Positions 28,161 to 38,507 are shown, counted from the first letter of the stretch. The stretch is 64,000 nt of DNA from Streptomyces composti (GCF_012034205.1 NZ_JAATEM010000002.1:62001-126000); one strand, 5' to 3'. Made by a program: numbers and translations. The notes: generated by a model from the sequence alone, not told the origin.

Positions 28161-29416
28161 AGCCGTCCTCCGCGCCCTCGTCCGACGCGAGCCGCCTGCG
28201 CCGCGTGACCCGGGTGGGCCGCCTGCGCCGCACAGGCCGCGCCGCGCGCACCGGCCTCGGCATCGCGCTCGCCGCCACGCTCGCTCTGCTGCCCGCCACC
28301 GCCGCGCACGCGGACGGCATCCGCGCCCGGCAGTGGGCCCTGGACGCCCTGCACACCGAGGAGGTGTGGCGGACCACCAAGGGCGGGGGCGTCACCGTCG
28401 CCGTCCTGGACACCGGGGTCGACCCCGGCCACCCGGACCTCGCCGGGAACGTGCTCAGCGGCAAGGACCTGATCGGCTTCGGCGCCGGCCCCGGCGACCG
28501 TGCCTGGGCCCGGCACGGCACCGCCATGGCCGGGATCATCGCCGGTCACGGACACGGTCCGGGCAACGCCGACGGCGTCATGGGCGTCGCCCCCGAGGCG
28601 AAGATCCTTCCCGTCCGCGTGATCCTCGAGGACCGCGACCCCTCCCGGAGCAAGGCCCGCAGCACCCGCGGCAGCGCCCTCGCCGAGGGCATCCGCTGGG
28701 CCGCCGACCACGGCGCCGACGTCATCAACCTCTCCCTCGGCGACGACTCCGCCTCCGCCCACCCCGAGGCAGGCGAGGACGAGGCCATCCAGTACGCCCT
28801 GCGCAAGGGCGTCTCCGTGGTCGCCTCCGCAGGCAACGGCGGCGAGAAGGGCGACCACGTCTCCTACCCGGCCGCCTACCCGGGCGTCATCGCCGCCACC
28901 GCCGTGGACCGCTACGGCACCCGCGCCTCCTTCTCCACCCGCCGCTGGTACGCCACGGTCAGCGCCCCCGGCGTCGACGTGATCATCGCCGACCCCGACC
29001 GCAAGTACTACGAGGGCTGGGGCACGAGTGCGGCGGCCGCCTTCGTCTCCGGCGCCGTCGCCCTGATCAGATCGGCCCACCCCGATCTCACCCCGGCCCA
29101 GGTCAAGCGGCTCCTGGAGGACACCGCCCGCAACGCCCCCGCCGGCGGCCGGGACGACAGCCGCGGCTTCGGCTTCATCGACCCCGCGGCGGCGATCAGG
29201 GCGGCGGGCCGCCTGAAGCCGGAGGGCCTGCGCTCGGCCGCCTACGGGGAGAAGTACTTCGGGCCCGGCCCCGACGAGGCCCGGGCCGGCGACGGCGCCG
29301 CCGGCTGGGCCGCTCCGCTCGCGGGCAGCGCCGGCGGGGTCCTGCTGGTCGCCGCCGTCGTCCTGTGGCGGGGCCGCCGCAGCGCGAGCCGCGAGGACCC
29401 GCACGGCGGCATCTAG
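28157..29416 (+). CDS. mycosin-like S8 serine protease, membrane anchored
   Basis: This 419-residue subtilase has an N-terminal signal peptide (positively charged, then hydrophobic about 33-52, AHA cleavage site). Its catalytic triad is Asp85 (LDTGVDP), His120 (RHGTAMAG) and Ser291 (GTSAAAAF), with oxyanion Asn227. A single membrane helix at about 384-405 is followed by a basic cytoplasmic end. This layout is that of type VII secretion-associated mycosins (MycP). ATG 28157 overlaps the preceding membrane protein gene (ATGA). In ESX systems mycosins stabilise or process the complex; here there are no ESX genes nearby, so it may serve a separate system. Confidence 0.88.
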   Translation: MKPSSAPSSDASRLRRVTRVGRLRRTGRAARTGLGIALAATLALLPATAAHADGIRARQWALDALHTEEVWRTTKGGGVTVAVLDTGVDPGHPDLAGNVLSGKDLIGFGAGPGDRAWARHGTAMAGIIAGHGHGPGNADGVMGVAPEAKILPVRVILEDRDPSRSKARSTRGSALAEGIRWAADHGADVINLSLGDDSASAHPEAGEDEAIQYALRKGVSVVASAGNGGEKGDHVSYPAAYPGVIAATAVDRYGTRASFSTRRWYATVSAPGVDVIIADPDRKYYEGWGTSAAAAFVSGAVALIRSAHPDLTPAQVKRLLEDTARNAPAGGRDDSRGFGFIDPAAAIRAAGRLKPEGLRSAAYGEKYFGPGPDEARAGDGAAGWAAPLAGSAGGVLLVAAVVLWRGRRSASREDPHGGI

Positions 29417-29509
29417 CTCCGGCAGGGCCGGTCCGGGCCGGTGCCGGGCCGGGCGACCGGGCGCTCCCGCCGGGAGGGTGCCGACCGGCTGCCGATAGGG
29501 TCGGTGACC

Positions 29510-30241
29510 GTGGCCAAGAAGAACATTCCCGACCCCGGTTTCCGCGACGACGACGGCTCCGCCGACCCCCGGCTGAGCGCCGCGCTCGCGGCCTGGGCCG
29601 AGGACCGCGACGCCGTCGGACCCGTCCTGGAGGCGCTCAAGGGCGCCCGGCTGCTCGTCCCGGTCGTGGCGGTGCTCGGCGAGGTGGAGGAGGACGAGAA
29701 CGGGCTGCGCCGCGAGAAGACCAGCGACATGGCCGTCCCCACCCTGAAGGCCGGCGACCGCACCGCGCTGCCCGCCTTCACCTCCACCGACTCGCTGGCC
29801 CGCTGGGACCCGGGGGCCCGCCCGGTCGCCGTGCCGCTGCACCAGGCCCTGCAGGCCGCCGCGCACGAGAAGGCGGACACCGTGGTCCTCGACCTGGCGG
29901 GCCCCGTGCCGTTCGAGCTGACCGGGCCCGCGCTGCTCGCACTCGCCGAGGGACGCACCAGTACCGACCCGCTGCAGGACCCCGCGGTCACCGAGGCCGT
30001 CCGAGCGGTGGTCGCCGCCGAACCCGCCGTGCGCCGCGCCCACCTCGGACCCGGCCAGGCCGACGGCACCCTCGCCCTGGTCCTGGACCCCGCCGCGCCC
30101 GTCGCCGAGGCCGCCCGTGCCGTGGCCGAGCGGCTGGCGGCCGACGAGACGCTCAGGGCCCGCCTGGTGCGCGGTCTCGACCTGGCGGTGCTGCCGGCCG
30201 GGACCGTCCCACCGGGCGAGCCCCTGTACGTGAAGGAATAA
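29510..30241 (+). CDS. SseB-family protein
   Basis: This 243-residue cytosolic protein belongs to the SseB family: LLVPVVAVLGEVEEDENGLRREKTSDMAVPTLKAGDRTALPAFTS is diagnostic. SseB proteins were named for enhanced serine sensitivity in E. coli, but their biochemical role is unclear. GTG 29510 is used; GTG 29504 is two codons upstream and equally possible, with AGGG nearby. No membrane segment is seen. It stands alone, with 93 nt to the protease gene and a convergent DUF1844 gene downstream. Confidence 0.88.
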   Translation: MAKKNIPDPGFRDDDGSADPRLSAALAAWAEDRDAVGPVLEALKGARLLVPVVAVLGEVEEDENGLRREKTSDMAVPTLKAGDRTALPAFTSTDSLARWDPGARPVAVPLHQALQAAAHEKADTVVLDLAGPVPFELTGPALLALAEGRTSTDPLQDPAVTEAVRAVVAAEPAVRRAHLGPGQADGTLALVLDPAAPVAEAARAVAERLAADETLRARLVRGLDLAVLPAGTVPPGEPLYVKE

Positions 30242-30304
30242 AGGAATAGAGGAACAGGACGGACGGGGACAGAAGAAGCCGGGAGGAGAGGGCGCCGGCG
30301 GTGC

Positions 30305-30685
30305 TCAGCCGCCGTAGACCGGGCCGGTGTACTTCTCGCCCGGGCCCTGGCCCGGCTCGTCCGGCACCAGGGAGGCCTCGCGGAAGGCCAGCTGCAGCGA
30401 CTTCAGGCCGTCCCGCAGCGGGGCGGCGTGGAAGGAGCTGATCTCGGTCGTGCTGCCGTCCAGCAGCCCGGCCAGGGCGTGGATCAGCTTGCGCGCCTCG
30501 TCGAGGTCCTTGAACTTGTCCCCCTCCTCGGTCAGGCCGAGCTTCACGGCCGCCGCGCTCATCAGGTTCACGGCCACGGTCACGATCACCTCGACCGCCG
30601 GTACCTCCGCGATGTCGCGGGCCATGGCGTCGAAGTCGGGGTTGCCTGGGGTCTCGGCGCTGTCCGAGGGGGAGGTCTCACTCAT
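30305..30685 (-). CDS. DUF1844 family protein
   Basis: This 126-residue protein has the conserved helical core typical of DUF1844 (VIVTVAVNLMSAAAVKLGLTEEG...DLDEARKLIHALAGLLDG). The family is widespread in actinobacteria, commonly encoded next to infC, and has no established function. ATG 30685 is preceded by GGAGG-like sequence on the minus strand. It is divergent from infC, and its promoter must share the 359-nt region with the infC leader. The C-terminus is Gly/Pro-rich. Confidence 0.88.
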   Translation of the reverse strand: MSETSPSDSAETPGNPDFDAMARDIAEVPAVEVIVTVAVNLMSAAAVKLGLTEEGDKFKDLDEARKLIHALAGLLDGSTTEISSFHAAPLRDGLKSLQLAFREASLVPDEPGQGPGEKYTGPVYGG

Positions 30686-30904
30686 GGCCCACACGATAGG
30701 CGGTGCGCTCCGGAGCCCTCCGGTTAGCCCTTGTCAAGCGATCCTGGTAATCTGGTCCACGACCGGCCGGACACGACTGTGCCCGGCCCACAAGTGGAGG
30801 CTTTCGAACTCCCACCTGGTCACCCTCGCGGGTGGCGGGTCACCGGTCAGGCGGCGCAGTCCCCGAGAGTGCACCGCCCGAGAGCGCGCCCCGCGACCGA
30901 ACGC

Positions 30905-30959
30905 GGCGGTGCTCCGGTAGTTCGAGGAGCCCCGCCTGTGATCGTCCGGGGCATTTTTT
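30905..30959 (+). promoter_or_regulatory. infC leader: antiterminator/terminator pair (transcription attenuator)
   Basis: GCCCCG (30929-30934) pairs with CGGGGC (30947-30952) and is followed by A and six T, an intrinsic terminator with a real U-tract, rare in this GC-rich DNA. An alternative stem pairs GGCGGTGCTCC (30905-30915) with GGAGCCCCGCC (30926-30936) with ten of eleven pairs and a 10-nt loop. It uses the same 5' terminator arm, so the two structures exclude each other. Attenuation of infC-rpmI-rplT leaders by L20 is known in Bacillus; the sensor here is unknown. Confidence 0.75.
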
Positions 30960-31044
30960 CTGCACCGGCGCGGTTAGGTCTAACGAAAACACACGTTACG
31001 CGGCTGTCTGCCAGACCGTCGCGTGGTGCTACCGAGGAGGATCC

Positions 31045-31659
31045 ATCAGCGCCGAGCCCCGCATCAACGACCGGATTCGCGTTCCCGAGGTGCGACTTGT
31101 CGGTCCCAGTGGCGAGCAGGTGGGCATCGTCCCCCTGGCCAAGGCACTGGAGCTTGCGCAGGAGTACGACCTGGACCTGGTCGAGGTCGCGGCGAACGCC
31201 CGTCCGCCCGTGTGCAAGCTCATGGACTACGGGAAGTTCAAGTACGAGTCGGCCATGAAGGCCCGTGAGGCGCGCAAGAACCAGGCGCACACGGTCATCA
31301 AGGAGATGAAGCTCCGGCCGAAGATCGACCCGCACGACTACGAAACCAAGAAGGGTCACGTAGTCCGGTTCCTCAAGCAGGGCGACAAGGTCAAGATCAC
31401 GATCATGTTCCGTGGTCGTGAGCAGTCCCGGCCCGAGCTGGGCTACCGGCTGCTGCAGCGTCTCGCGGAGGACGTGGCCGACCTCGGGTTCGTCGAGTCG
31501 AACCCGAAGCAGGACGGTCGCAACATGATCATGGTCCTCGGTCCGCACAAGAAGAAGACCGAGGCGATGGCCGAGGCCCGCCAGGCTCAGGAGGCCCGCA
31601 AGGCTTCCGCGAAGGCCAACCCCGGCCGCTCGCAGAACCCTGCGGACGCCGAGGCGTGA
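31045..31659 (+). CDS. infC: translation initiation factor IF-3
   Basis: This 204-residue IF3 has an N-terminal domain ([27 protein letters not shown]...[24 protein letters not shown]) and a C-terminal 30S-binding domain ([25 protein letters not shown]). An Ala/Lys-rich tail follows. No ATG, GTG or TTG is in frame near the conserved start. Instead ATC at 31045 sits 4 nt after a perfect GAGGAGG, so translation probably begins at ATC. IF3 discriminates against non-canonical starts, and E. coli infC starts at AUU, giving autoregulation. A terminator-bearing leader and a hairpin (30998-31024) lie upstream. IF3 keeps ribosomal subunits apart and checks start codons. Confidence 0.93.
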   Translation: MSAEPRINDRIRVPEVRLVGPSGEQVGIVPLAKALELAQEYDLDLVEVAANARPPVCKLMDYGKFKYESAMKAREARKNQAHTVIKEMKLRPKIDPHDYETKKGHVVRFLKQGDKVKITIMFRGREQSRPELGYRLLQRLAEDVADLGFVESNPKQDGRNMIMVLGPHKKKTEAMAEARQAQEARKASAKANPGRSQNPADAEA

Positions 31660-31704
31660 TCCAGGGGACCGCCAGGTCCCGGGAAGCAACCGAAACCAGT
31701 ACGA

Positions 31705-31744
31705 CGCTCCACCGTGCCCGGTCTCGTGACCGGGCACAGGAGCG
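31705..31744 (+). ncRNA. large intercistronic hairpin between infC and rpmI
   Basis: GTGCCCGGTC-TCGT-GACCGGGCAC is a perfect 10-bp stem closed by a tetraloop, itself enclosed by CGCTCC/GGAGCG. It ends 25 nt before the L35 start. It could slow degradation, partially terminate, or be a protein-binding site such as for L20. No T-run follows, so full termination is unlikely. Confidence 0.65.
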
Positions 31745-31769
31745 CCACCGACGAGGAGAGAACGGCGCT

Positions 31770-31964
31770 ATGCCGAAGAACAAGTCGCACAGCGGTGCCA
31801 GCAAGCGCTTCAAGATCACCGGCTCCGGCAAGGTGCTCCGCGAGCGTGCCGGCAAGCGCCACCTGCTCGAGCACAAGTCGTCCCGTGTGACGCGTCGCCT
31901 CACCGGCAACGCCGAGATGGCCCCGGGCGACGCCGCGAAGATCAAGAAGCTTCTCGGCAAGTGA
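31770..31964 (+). CDS. rpmI: 50S ribosomal protein L35
   Basis: This 64-residue, highly basic protein has the L35 signature [20 protein letters not shown] near the start and [14 protein letters not shown] in the middle. It is the middle gene of the universally conserved infC-rpmI-rplT order. ATG 31770 is preceded by GAGGAGAG at good spacing. Length and sequence are typical. It is a structural protein of the large subunit. Confidence 0.98.
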   Translation: MPKNKSHSGASKRFKITGSGKVLRERAGKRHLLEHKSSRVTRRLTGNAEMAPGDAAKIKKLLGK

Positions 31965-32063
31965 CGCCCGGCGCCCTGAACGAGCGCCGTACGTCAGACC
32001 GGGACCCAGTCGATTTCCGGGCCGTGTGAGGACCACCGCGGCCCCGCTACAAGGAGTTAACAA

Positions 32064-32447
32064 GTGGCACGCGTCAAGCGGGCAGTCAACGCCCACAAGA
32101 AGCGCCGGGCGATCCTCGAGCAGGCTTCCGGCTACCGCGGTCAGCGTTCGCGCCTCTACCGCAAGGCCAAGGAGCAGGTCACCCACTCGCTGGTCTACAA
32201 CTACAACGACCGCAAGAAGCGCAAGGGTGACTTCCGCCAGCTGTGGATCCAGCGCATCAACGCCGCTGCCCGCGCCAACGGCATCACCTACAACCGCTTC
32301 ATCCAGGGTCTGAAGGCCGCGAACATCGAGGTCGACCGCAAGATGCTGGCGGAGCTGGCCGTCAACGACGCGACGGCGTTCGCCGCGCTCGTCGAGGTCG
32401 CCCAGAAGGCGCTGCCGGCGGACGTGAACGCGCCCAAGGCTGCGTGA
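32064..32447 (+). CDS. rplT: 50S ribosomal protein L20
   Basis: This 127-residue basic protein matches L20: [37 protein letters not shown], then [21 protein letters not shown]. It binds 23S rRNA early in assembly and in some bacteria represses its own operon. GTG 32064 follows AAGGAG at about 6 nt. A classic terminator with a T-rich tail follows 30 nt downstream, closing the infC operon. Confidence 0.98.
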   Translation: MARVKRAVNAHKKRRAILEQASGYRGQRSRLYRKAKEQVTHSLVYNYNDRKKRKGDFRQLWIQRINAAARANGITYNRFIQGLKAANIEVDRKMLAELAVNDATAFAALVEVAQKALPADVNAPKAA

Positions 32448-32477
32448 CGCTGCCGGCTTCGAGCCGGTGTCATCGTG

Positions 32478-32513
32478 GGACCCGCAGGATTTCAGCCTGC
32501 GGGTCCTGTTCTT
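32478..32513 (+). terminator. intrinsic terminator of infC-rpmI-rplT operon
   Basis: GGACCCGCAGG and CCTGCGGGTCC form a perfect 11-bp stem around a 7-nt loop, followed by TGTTCTT. Position and structure make it the operon terminator. Confidence 0.9.
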
Positions 32514-32582
32514 GCCGGTCGTCGCCGCCGTCCTCTGCCGGTCGTCCGCCGTCGTCCGGCCGCGGGGCCGTCGTGACCGGTC

Positions 32583-32612
32583 GCGCGGTTCCCCGCGCCC
32601 CTGGGGAGGTGC
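32583..32612 (-). repeat. Streptomyces interspersed GC-rich repeat, copy 1
   Basis: GCGCGGTTCCCCGCGCC (32583-32599) matches 16 of 17 positions of the element at 38595. I recall such GGGGCGCGGGGAACTGCGC-type elements as dispersed in many Streptomyces genomes, usually between genes. This copy lies between the rplT terminator and the rRNA methyltransferase gene. Confidence 0.6.
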
Positions 32613-32652
32613 GGTTCGCCCCGCCGAGTACTCCCGGAAGTGAAGAGAGAAG

Positions 32653-33501
32653 ATGTCCTCCGTCGGTCCCGAGCTGATCTCCCCCCGTTCGTCGCGTGTG
32701 GTGGCCGCGCGGCGGCTGGCGAAGCGGAACTTCCGGGGGAAGGAGCGGCTGTTCCTGGCCGAGGGGCCGCAGGCCGTGCGGGAGGCGGCCATGCATCCGG
32801 ACACCCTCACCGAGCTGTTCGCCACGCCCGAGGCCGCCGAGCGGTACGCGGAGATCATCGGGGCGGCGCGGGACGCAGGCGTCCGTCTGCATCTGGCCTC
32901 CGAGCAGGTCATCGCCGACATCTCCACCACCGTCACCCCGCAGGGCCTGGTCGGCGTCTGCCGGTTCCTGGACACGCCGTTCGAGGAGATCCTCGCCGCC
33001 CGGCCCAAGCTGGTCGCCGTCCTCGCCCATGTGCGCGACCCGGGCAACGCCGGCACCGTGCTGCGCTGCGCGGACGCCGCGGGGGCCGAGGCCGTGGTGC
33101 TCACCGACGCCTCCGTGGACGTCTACAACCCCAAGGCCGTGCGCGCCTCCGTCGGGTCGCTGTTCCATCTGCCCGTCGCCGTCGGCGTGCCGGTCGAGCG
33201 GGCCGTGGCCGGGCTGAAGGACGCCGGGGTGCGGGTGCTCGCCGCCGACGGGGCGGGCGACCGCGACCTGGACGAGGAGCTCGACAAGGGCAGCATGGGC
33301 GGGCCCACCGCCTGGGTGTTCGGCAACGAGGCCTGGGGACTGCCCGAGGAGACCCGCGCCCTCACCGACGCCGTCGTCAGGGTCCCCATCCACGGAAAGG
33401 CCGAGAGCCTGAACCTCGCCACCGCCGCCGCCGTATGTCTCTACGCGTCGGCACGTGCACAGCGCGCCGCCGGAGGGTGCCGCTCCGTCACCGGAGCCTA
33501 G
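32653..33501 (+). CDS. SpoU/TrmH-family rRNA methyltransferase
   Basis: This 282-residue 2'-O-ribose methyltransferase has an N-terminal RNA-binding domain (SRVVAARRLAKRNFRGKERLFLAEGPQAVREA). A C-terminal SPOUT knot follows with motifs HVRDPGNAGTVLRCADAAG, WVFGNEAWGLPEE and VPIHGKAESLNLATAAAVCLY. The substrate is an rRNA 2'-hydroxyl. Related streptomycete enzymes include thiostrepton-resistance methyltransferases, but nothing here points to self-resistance. ATG 32653 is preceded by AGAGAAG. The ribosomal and aminoacyl-tRNA synthetase neighbours fit a housekeeping role. Confidence 0.93.
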   Translation: MSSVGPELISPRSSRVVAARRLAKRNFRGKERLFLAEGPQAVREAAMHPDTLTELFATPEAAERYAEIIGAARDAGVRLHLASEQVIADISTTVTPQGLVGVCRFLDTPFEEILAARPKLVAVLAHVRDPGNAGTVLRCADAAGAEAVVLTDASVDVYNPKAVRASVGSLFHLPVAVGVPVERAVAGLKDAGVRVLAADGAGDRDLDEELDKGSMGGPTAWVFGNEAWGLPEETRALTDAVVRVPIHGKAESLNLATAAAVCLYASARAQRAAGGCRSVTGA

Positions 33502-33554
33502 TAGTGTGACCAGCTCGGGAGCCCCCTGAGAAGTCCGAGAGGCGGGGTACGTGG

Positions 33555-34712
33555 ATGAGCGTCGGCACGAGCAGGGCAACGGGAGCACACGGTGCGGCAC
33601 GCCCGCTCTCGCCCCGTCCCGGTGACCTCGCCGACCTCGGCATCGACCCCGACGAACTGCCCGACGGGCTGGTCGTCGCCGACGAGCACGGGCGGGTGAT
33701 CTGCTTCAACGCGGCCGCCGCCCGGATCACCGCGGTGCCCGCCGAGGAGGCCCTCGGGCAGCGGCTCGACAAGGCGCTGCCCCTGGAGGACCTCGAGGGC
33801 CGGCGCTGGTGGCAGCTCACCGACCCCTACGGCGGTCTGTCCATCCGGGTCCGGCAGCCCGAGCGGAACCTGCTGCTGCCCGGCGGCCGGGAAGTCCTCG
33901 TCGCCGCCCGTTACGTGCGCACCCGGCCCGCAGGACCGGTGCACCGTGTCGTGGTCACCCTGCGGGACACCGAAGCCAGGCGCCGCACCGAGCGCAGCCA
34001 CGCCGAGCTGATCGCCACCGTCGCCCACGAGCTGCGCTCGCCGCTCACCTCCGTCAAGGGCTTCACCGCCACCCTGCTCGCCAAATGGGAGCGGTTCACC
34101 GACGACCAGAAGCGGCTGATGCTGGAGACCGTGGACGCCGACGCCGACCGGGTCACCCGGCTCATCGCCGAACTGCTCGACATCTCCCGCATCGACTCCG
34201 GCCGGCTCGAGCTGCGCCGCCAGCCCGTCGACATGGGCGCCGCCGTCTCCCGGCACATCCAGGCGCACGTCGCCGCGGGGCAGGCCGCCGACCGGTTCCT
34301 GCTGCGGGTCCAGCAGCCGCTGCCCGATCTGTGGGCCGACCCGGACAAGATCGACCAGGTCCTGAGCAACCTGCTGGAAAATGCCGTGCGGCACGGCGAG
34401 GGAACGGTCACCATTGACGTCACGGCCACGGCGTCACCCCGCGAGGGCGAGGACGCCGGCACGTCGGTCACCGTGAGCGACGAGGGTCCCGGCATCCCGG
34501 AGGAGTCCATGAACCGTGTCTTCACCCGCTTCTGGCGGGGCAGCAAGCGCGGCGGGACGGGCCTCGGTCTGTACATCGTCAAGGGCATCGTCGAGGCCCA
34601 CGGCGGCACCATCACGGTCGGCCGCGCTCCGGGCGGCGGCGCCCAGTTCCGATTCACCTTGCCCGTGGGGGCACCGGCGATCGACTTCGACCTGCCGCGC
34701 ACGGTCCGCTAG
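33555..34712 (+). CDS. soluble PAS-containing sensor histidine kinase
   Basis: This 385-residue kinase has no membrane segment. A PAS-like domain occupies about 30-140 (ELPDGLVVADEHGRVICFNAAAARITAVPAEEALG). The HisKA domain follows with His158 in AHELRSPLTSVKGF. The HATPase domain has N-box NLLENAVRHG, G1 DEGPGIPEE and G2 GGTGLGLYI. No response regulator is adjacent, so it is an orphan with an unknown partner. ATG 33555 is chosen with a GAGGCGGGG site upstream. Its place between an rRNA methyltransferase and pheST suggests linkage by position only; a cytosolic signal is likely. Confidence 0.92.
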   Translation: MSVGTSRATGAHGAARPLSPRPGDLADLGIDPDELPDGLVVADEHGRVICFNAAAARITAVPAEEALGQRLDKALPLEDLEGRRWWQLTDPYGGLSIRVRQPERNLLLPGGREVLVAARYVRTRPAGPVHRVVVTLRDTEARRRTERSHAELIATVAHELRSPLTSVKGFTATLLAKWERFTDDQKRLMLETVDADADRVTRLIAELLDISRIDSGRLELRRQPVDMGAAVSRHIQAHVAAGQAADRFLLRVQQPLPDLWADPDKIDQVLSNLLENAVRHGEGTVTIDVTATASPREGEDAGTSVTVSDEGPGIPEESMNRVFTRFWRGSKRGGTGLGLYIVKGIVEAHGGTITVGRAPGGGAQFRFTLPVGAPAIDFDLPRTVR

Positions 34713-34836
34713 GACACGGGCGGGCAGGGGCGCCGGAGCGGCCCGCGGGCGCATTCGCCTGTCTCCACCCCGTTAGACTCGGCCTTTGGCACCTTTGTGT
34801 CCCGAAAGCCGTGACAGACCGTCCATGCGTCGGTGA

Positions 34837-35996
<1,160 letters not shown>

Positions 35997-35997
<1 letters not shown>

Positions 35998-38507
35998 TGC
36001 GGGTCCCGCTTTCCTGGCTGCGGGAGTACGTCGACCTGCCGGCGACGGAGACCGGCCGTGACGTACAGGCCAGACTGATTTCGGCCGGCCTCGAGGTGGA
36101 GACCGTCGAGCACCTCGGCGCCGACCTCAAGGGCCCCCTCGTGGTGGGGCAGGTGACGGCCATCGAGGAGCTGGAGGGCTTCAAGAAGCCCATCCGCTTC
36201 TGCACCGTGGACGTCGGACAGGCCAACGGCACCGGCGAGCCGCAGGAGATCATCTGCGGCGCCCGGAACTTCTCCGAGGGCGACAAGGTCGTCGTCGCCC
36301 TCCCCGGCGCCGTTCTGCCCGGCGACTTCCAGATCTCCGAGCGCAAGACGTACGGCCGGATGTCCCGCGGTATGATCTGCTCCAGCGACGAGCTGGGCAT
36401 GGGCGACGACGGCAGCAAGGGCATCATCGTCCTGCCGCCCGAGACCGAGGTCGGCAAGGACGCCATCGAGCTGCTCGAACTGGTCGACGAGGTGCTCGAC
36501 ATCGCCGTCACCCCCGACCGCGGCTACTGCCTGTCGATGCGCGGCGTCGCCCGCGAGACGGCCACCGCCTACGGGCTGCCGCTGCGCGACCCGGCCCTGC
36601 TGGACGTGCCCGCGCCCAACGCCTACGGCTACCCGGTGAAGGTCTCCGACCCCGCCGGCTGCGACCGCTTCACCGCCCGCACCGTCACCGGGCTCAGCCC
36701 CGAGGCGCGCTCCCCGATCTGGCTGCAGCGCCGGCTGCAGAAGGTCGGCATGCGGCCGATCTCGCTGGCCGTCGACGTCACCAACTACGTGATGATGGAG
36801 CTCGGCCAGCCGCTGCACGCCTACGACCGCTCCCTGGTCCAGGGCGCCATCGGAGTGCGCCGGGCGGAGCCGGGCGAGAAGCTCACCACCCTCGACGGCG
36901 TCGAGCGCACGCTCGACCCCGAGGACCTGGTGATCACCGACGAGCGCGGCCCGATCGGCCTGGCCGGCGTGATGGGCGGCGCCGACACCGAGATCGCCGA
37001 CCACGACGCCGGGAGCGCCACCGTCGACGTGGTGATCGAGGCGGCCCACTTCGACCCGGTGGCCATCGCGCGCACCGCCCGCCGGCACAAGCTGTCCTCC
37101 GAGGCGTCCCGGCGCTTCGAGCGCGGCGTCGACCCGATGGCCGCCTCGGCCGCCGCGCAGCGCACCGTGGACCTGCTGGTGCTGCTCGCCGGCGGCACCG
37201 CGGAGGCCGGGGTCACCGAGGTGATCGCGCCGTCCGCGCCCACCACCATCACCATCCCGGCCGATCACCCCGACAAGGTCGCGGGCGTCGCCTACGGCCG
37301 GGAGACCGTGGTGCGCCGCCTCCAGGAGGTCGGCTGCGACGTCTACGGGCAGGACGAGCTGATCGTCACCGTGCCGTCCTGGCGGCCCGACCTGACCGAC
37401 CCGAACGACCTCGCCGAGGAGGTCATCCGGCTCGAGGGCTACGAGAACCTGCCCTCCACGCTGCCCAAGCCGCCCGCCGGGCGGGGCCTGACCCGCAGGC
37501 AGCGGCTGCACCGGCGGATCGGCCGGGCCCTGGCCGGAGCCGGTTACGTCGAGGCGCCCACCTACCCGTTCATCAGCGAGCAGATCTTCGACCAGCTCGG
37601 TCTCGAGGCCGGTGACCCGGCCCGCCGGGTGGTGAAGCTGACCAATCCGCTCAGCGACGAGGAGCCGGCGCTGCGCACCTCGCTGCTGCCCGGCCTGCTC
37701 GGTGCGCTGCGCCGCAACGACGGACGCGGCAGCCACGATCTGGCGCTGTTCGAGACGGGCCTGGTGTTCCACCCGCGCGACGAGCAGCGGATCGCCGTCC
37801 GCCTGCCCGTCGACCGGCGGCCCACCGACGAGGAGATCGCCGAGCTGAACGCGGCGCTCCCGGACCAGCCGCGGCACGTCGCCGTGGTCCTCGCGGGCGC
37901 CCGCGAGCAGGCCGGCTGGTGGGGCAAGGGCCGCCCCGCCGACTGGGCCGACGCCGTCGAGGCGGCGCGGACCGTGGCGCGCGAGGCCGGTGCGGAACTC
38001 ACCGTCCGCAAGGGCCAGTACGGGCCCTGGCACCCCGGCCGCTGCGCCGAGCTGGTGGTCACCGTGGACGGGACGGAGCGAGTCGTCGGACACGCGGGCG
38101 AGCTGCACCCGCGGGTGCTGAAGACGCTCGGGCTGCCCGCGCGGACCTGTGCGATGGAGCTCGACCTCGACGTCCTCGAGCGGGTCGGCGACGACACCCC
38201 GCAGGCGCCCAGCATCTCCACGTTCCCGGTGGCGACGCAGGACGTCGCGCTGGTCGTGGACGCGTTCGTGCCGGCGGCGGACGTCGAGGCGGCGCTGCGC
38301 GAGGGGGCGGGCGAACTGCTGGAGTCCATCCGGCTGTTCGACGTCTACGAGAACGCGGAGCAGCTGGGCGAGGGCCGCAAGTCCCTCGCGTACGCACTCC
38401 GCTTCCGGGCGGCGGACCGGACGCTGACGGTCGACGAGGCGTCGGCCGCGCGGGACGCGGCAGTCGCCCTCGCGGGCGAGCGAACGGGGGCTGTGCTGCG
38501 CAGCTGA
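35997..38507 (+). CDS. pheT: phenylalanyl-tRNA synthetase beta subunit
   Basis: This 836-residue subunit has the expected domain order. An EMAP-type tRNA-binding domain is at about 40-155. B3/B4 editing domains contain [22 protein letters not shown] and [21 protein letters not shown]5 DNA-like fold, a pseudo-catalytic domain ([15 protein letters not shown]) and a C-terminal ferredoxin-fold anticodon-binding domain ([16 protein letters not shown]...[23 protein letters not shown]) follow. Mischarged Tyr-tRNA-Phe is hydrolysed by this subunit. The one-nt overlap with pheS indicates tight coupling. Confidence 0.97.

Noticed and set aside
30731..30753. TTGTCA and TAATCT as an infC promoter pair
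   Set aside because: Spacing is only 11 nt, too short for a normal sigma-70-type promoter; TAATCT alone is not enough.
34774..34810. Possible Phe-rich leader peptide upstream of pheS
   Set aside because: Two TTT codons occur in a short frame ending in TGA, but no start codon precedes them in frame, and no attenuator hairpin with a T-run follows.
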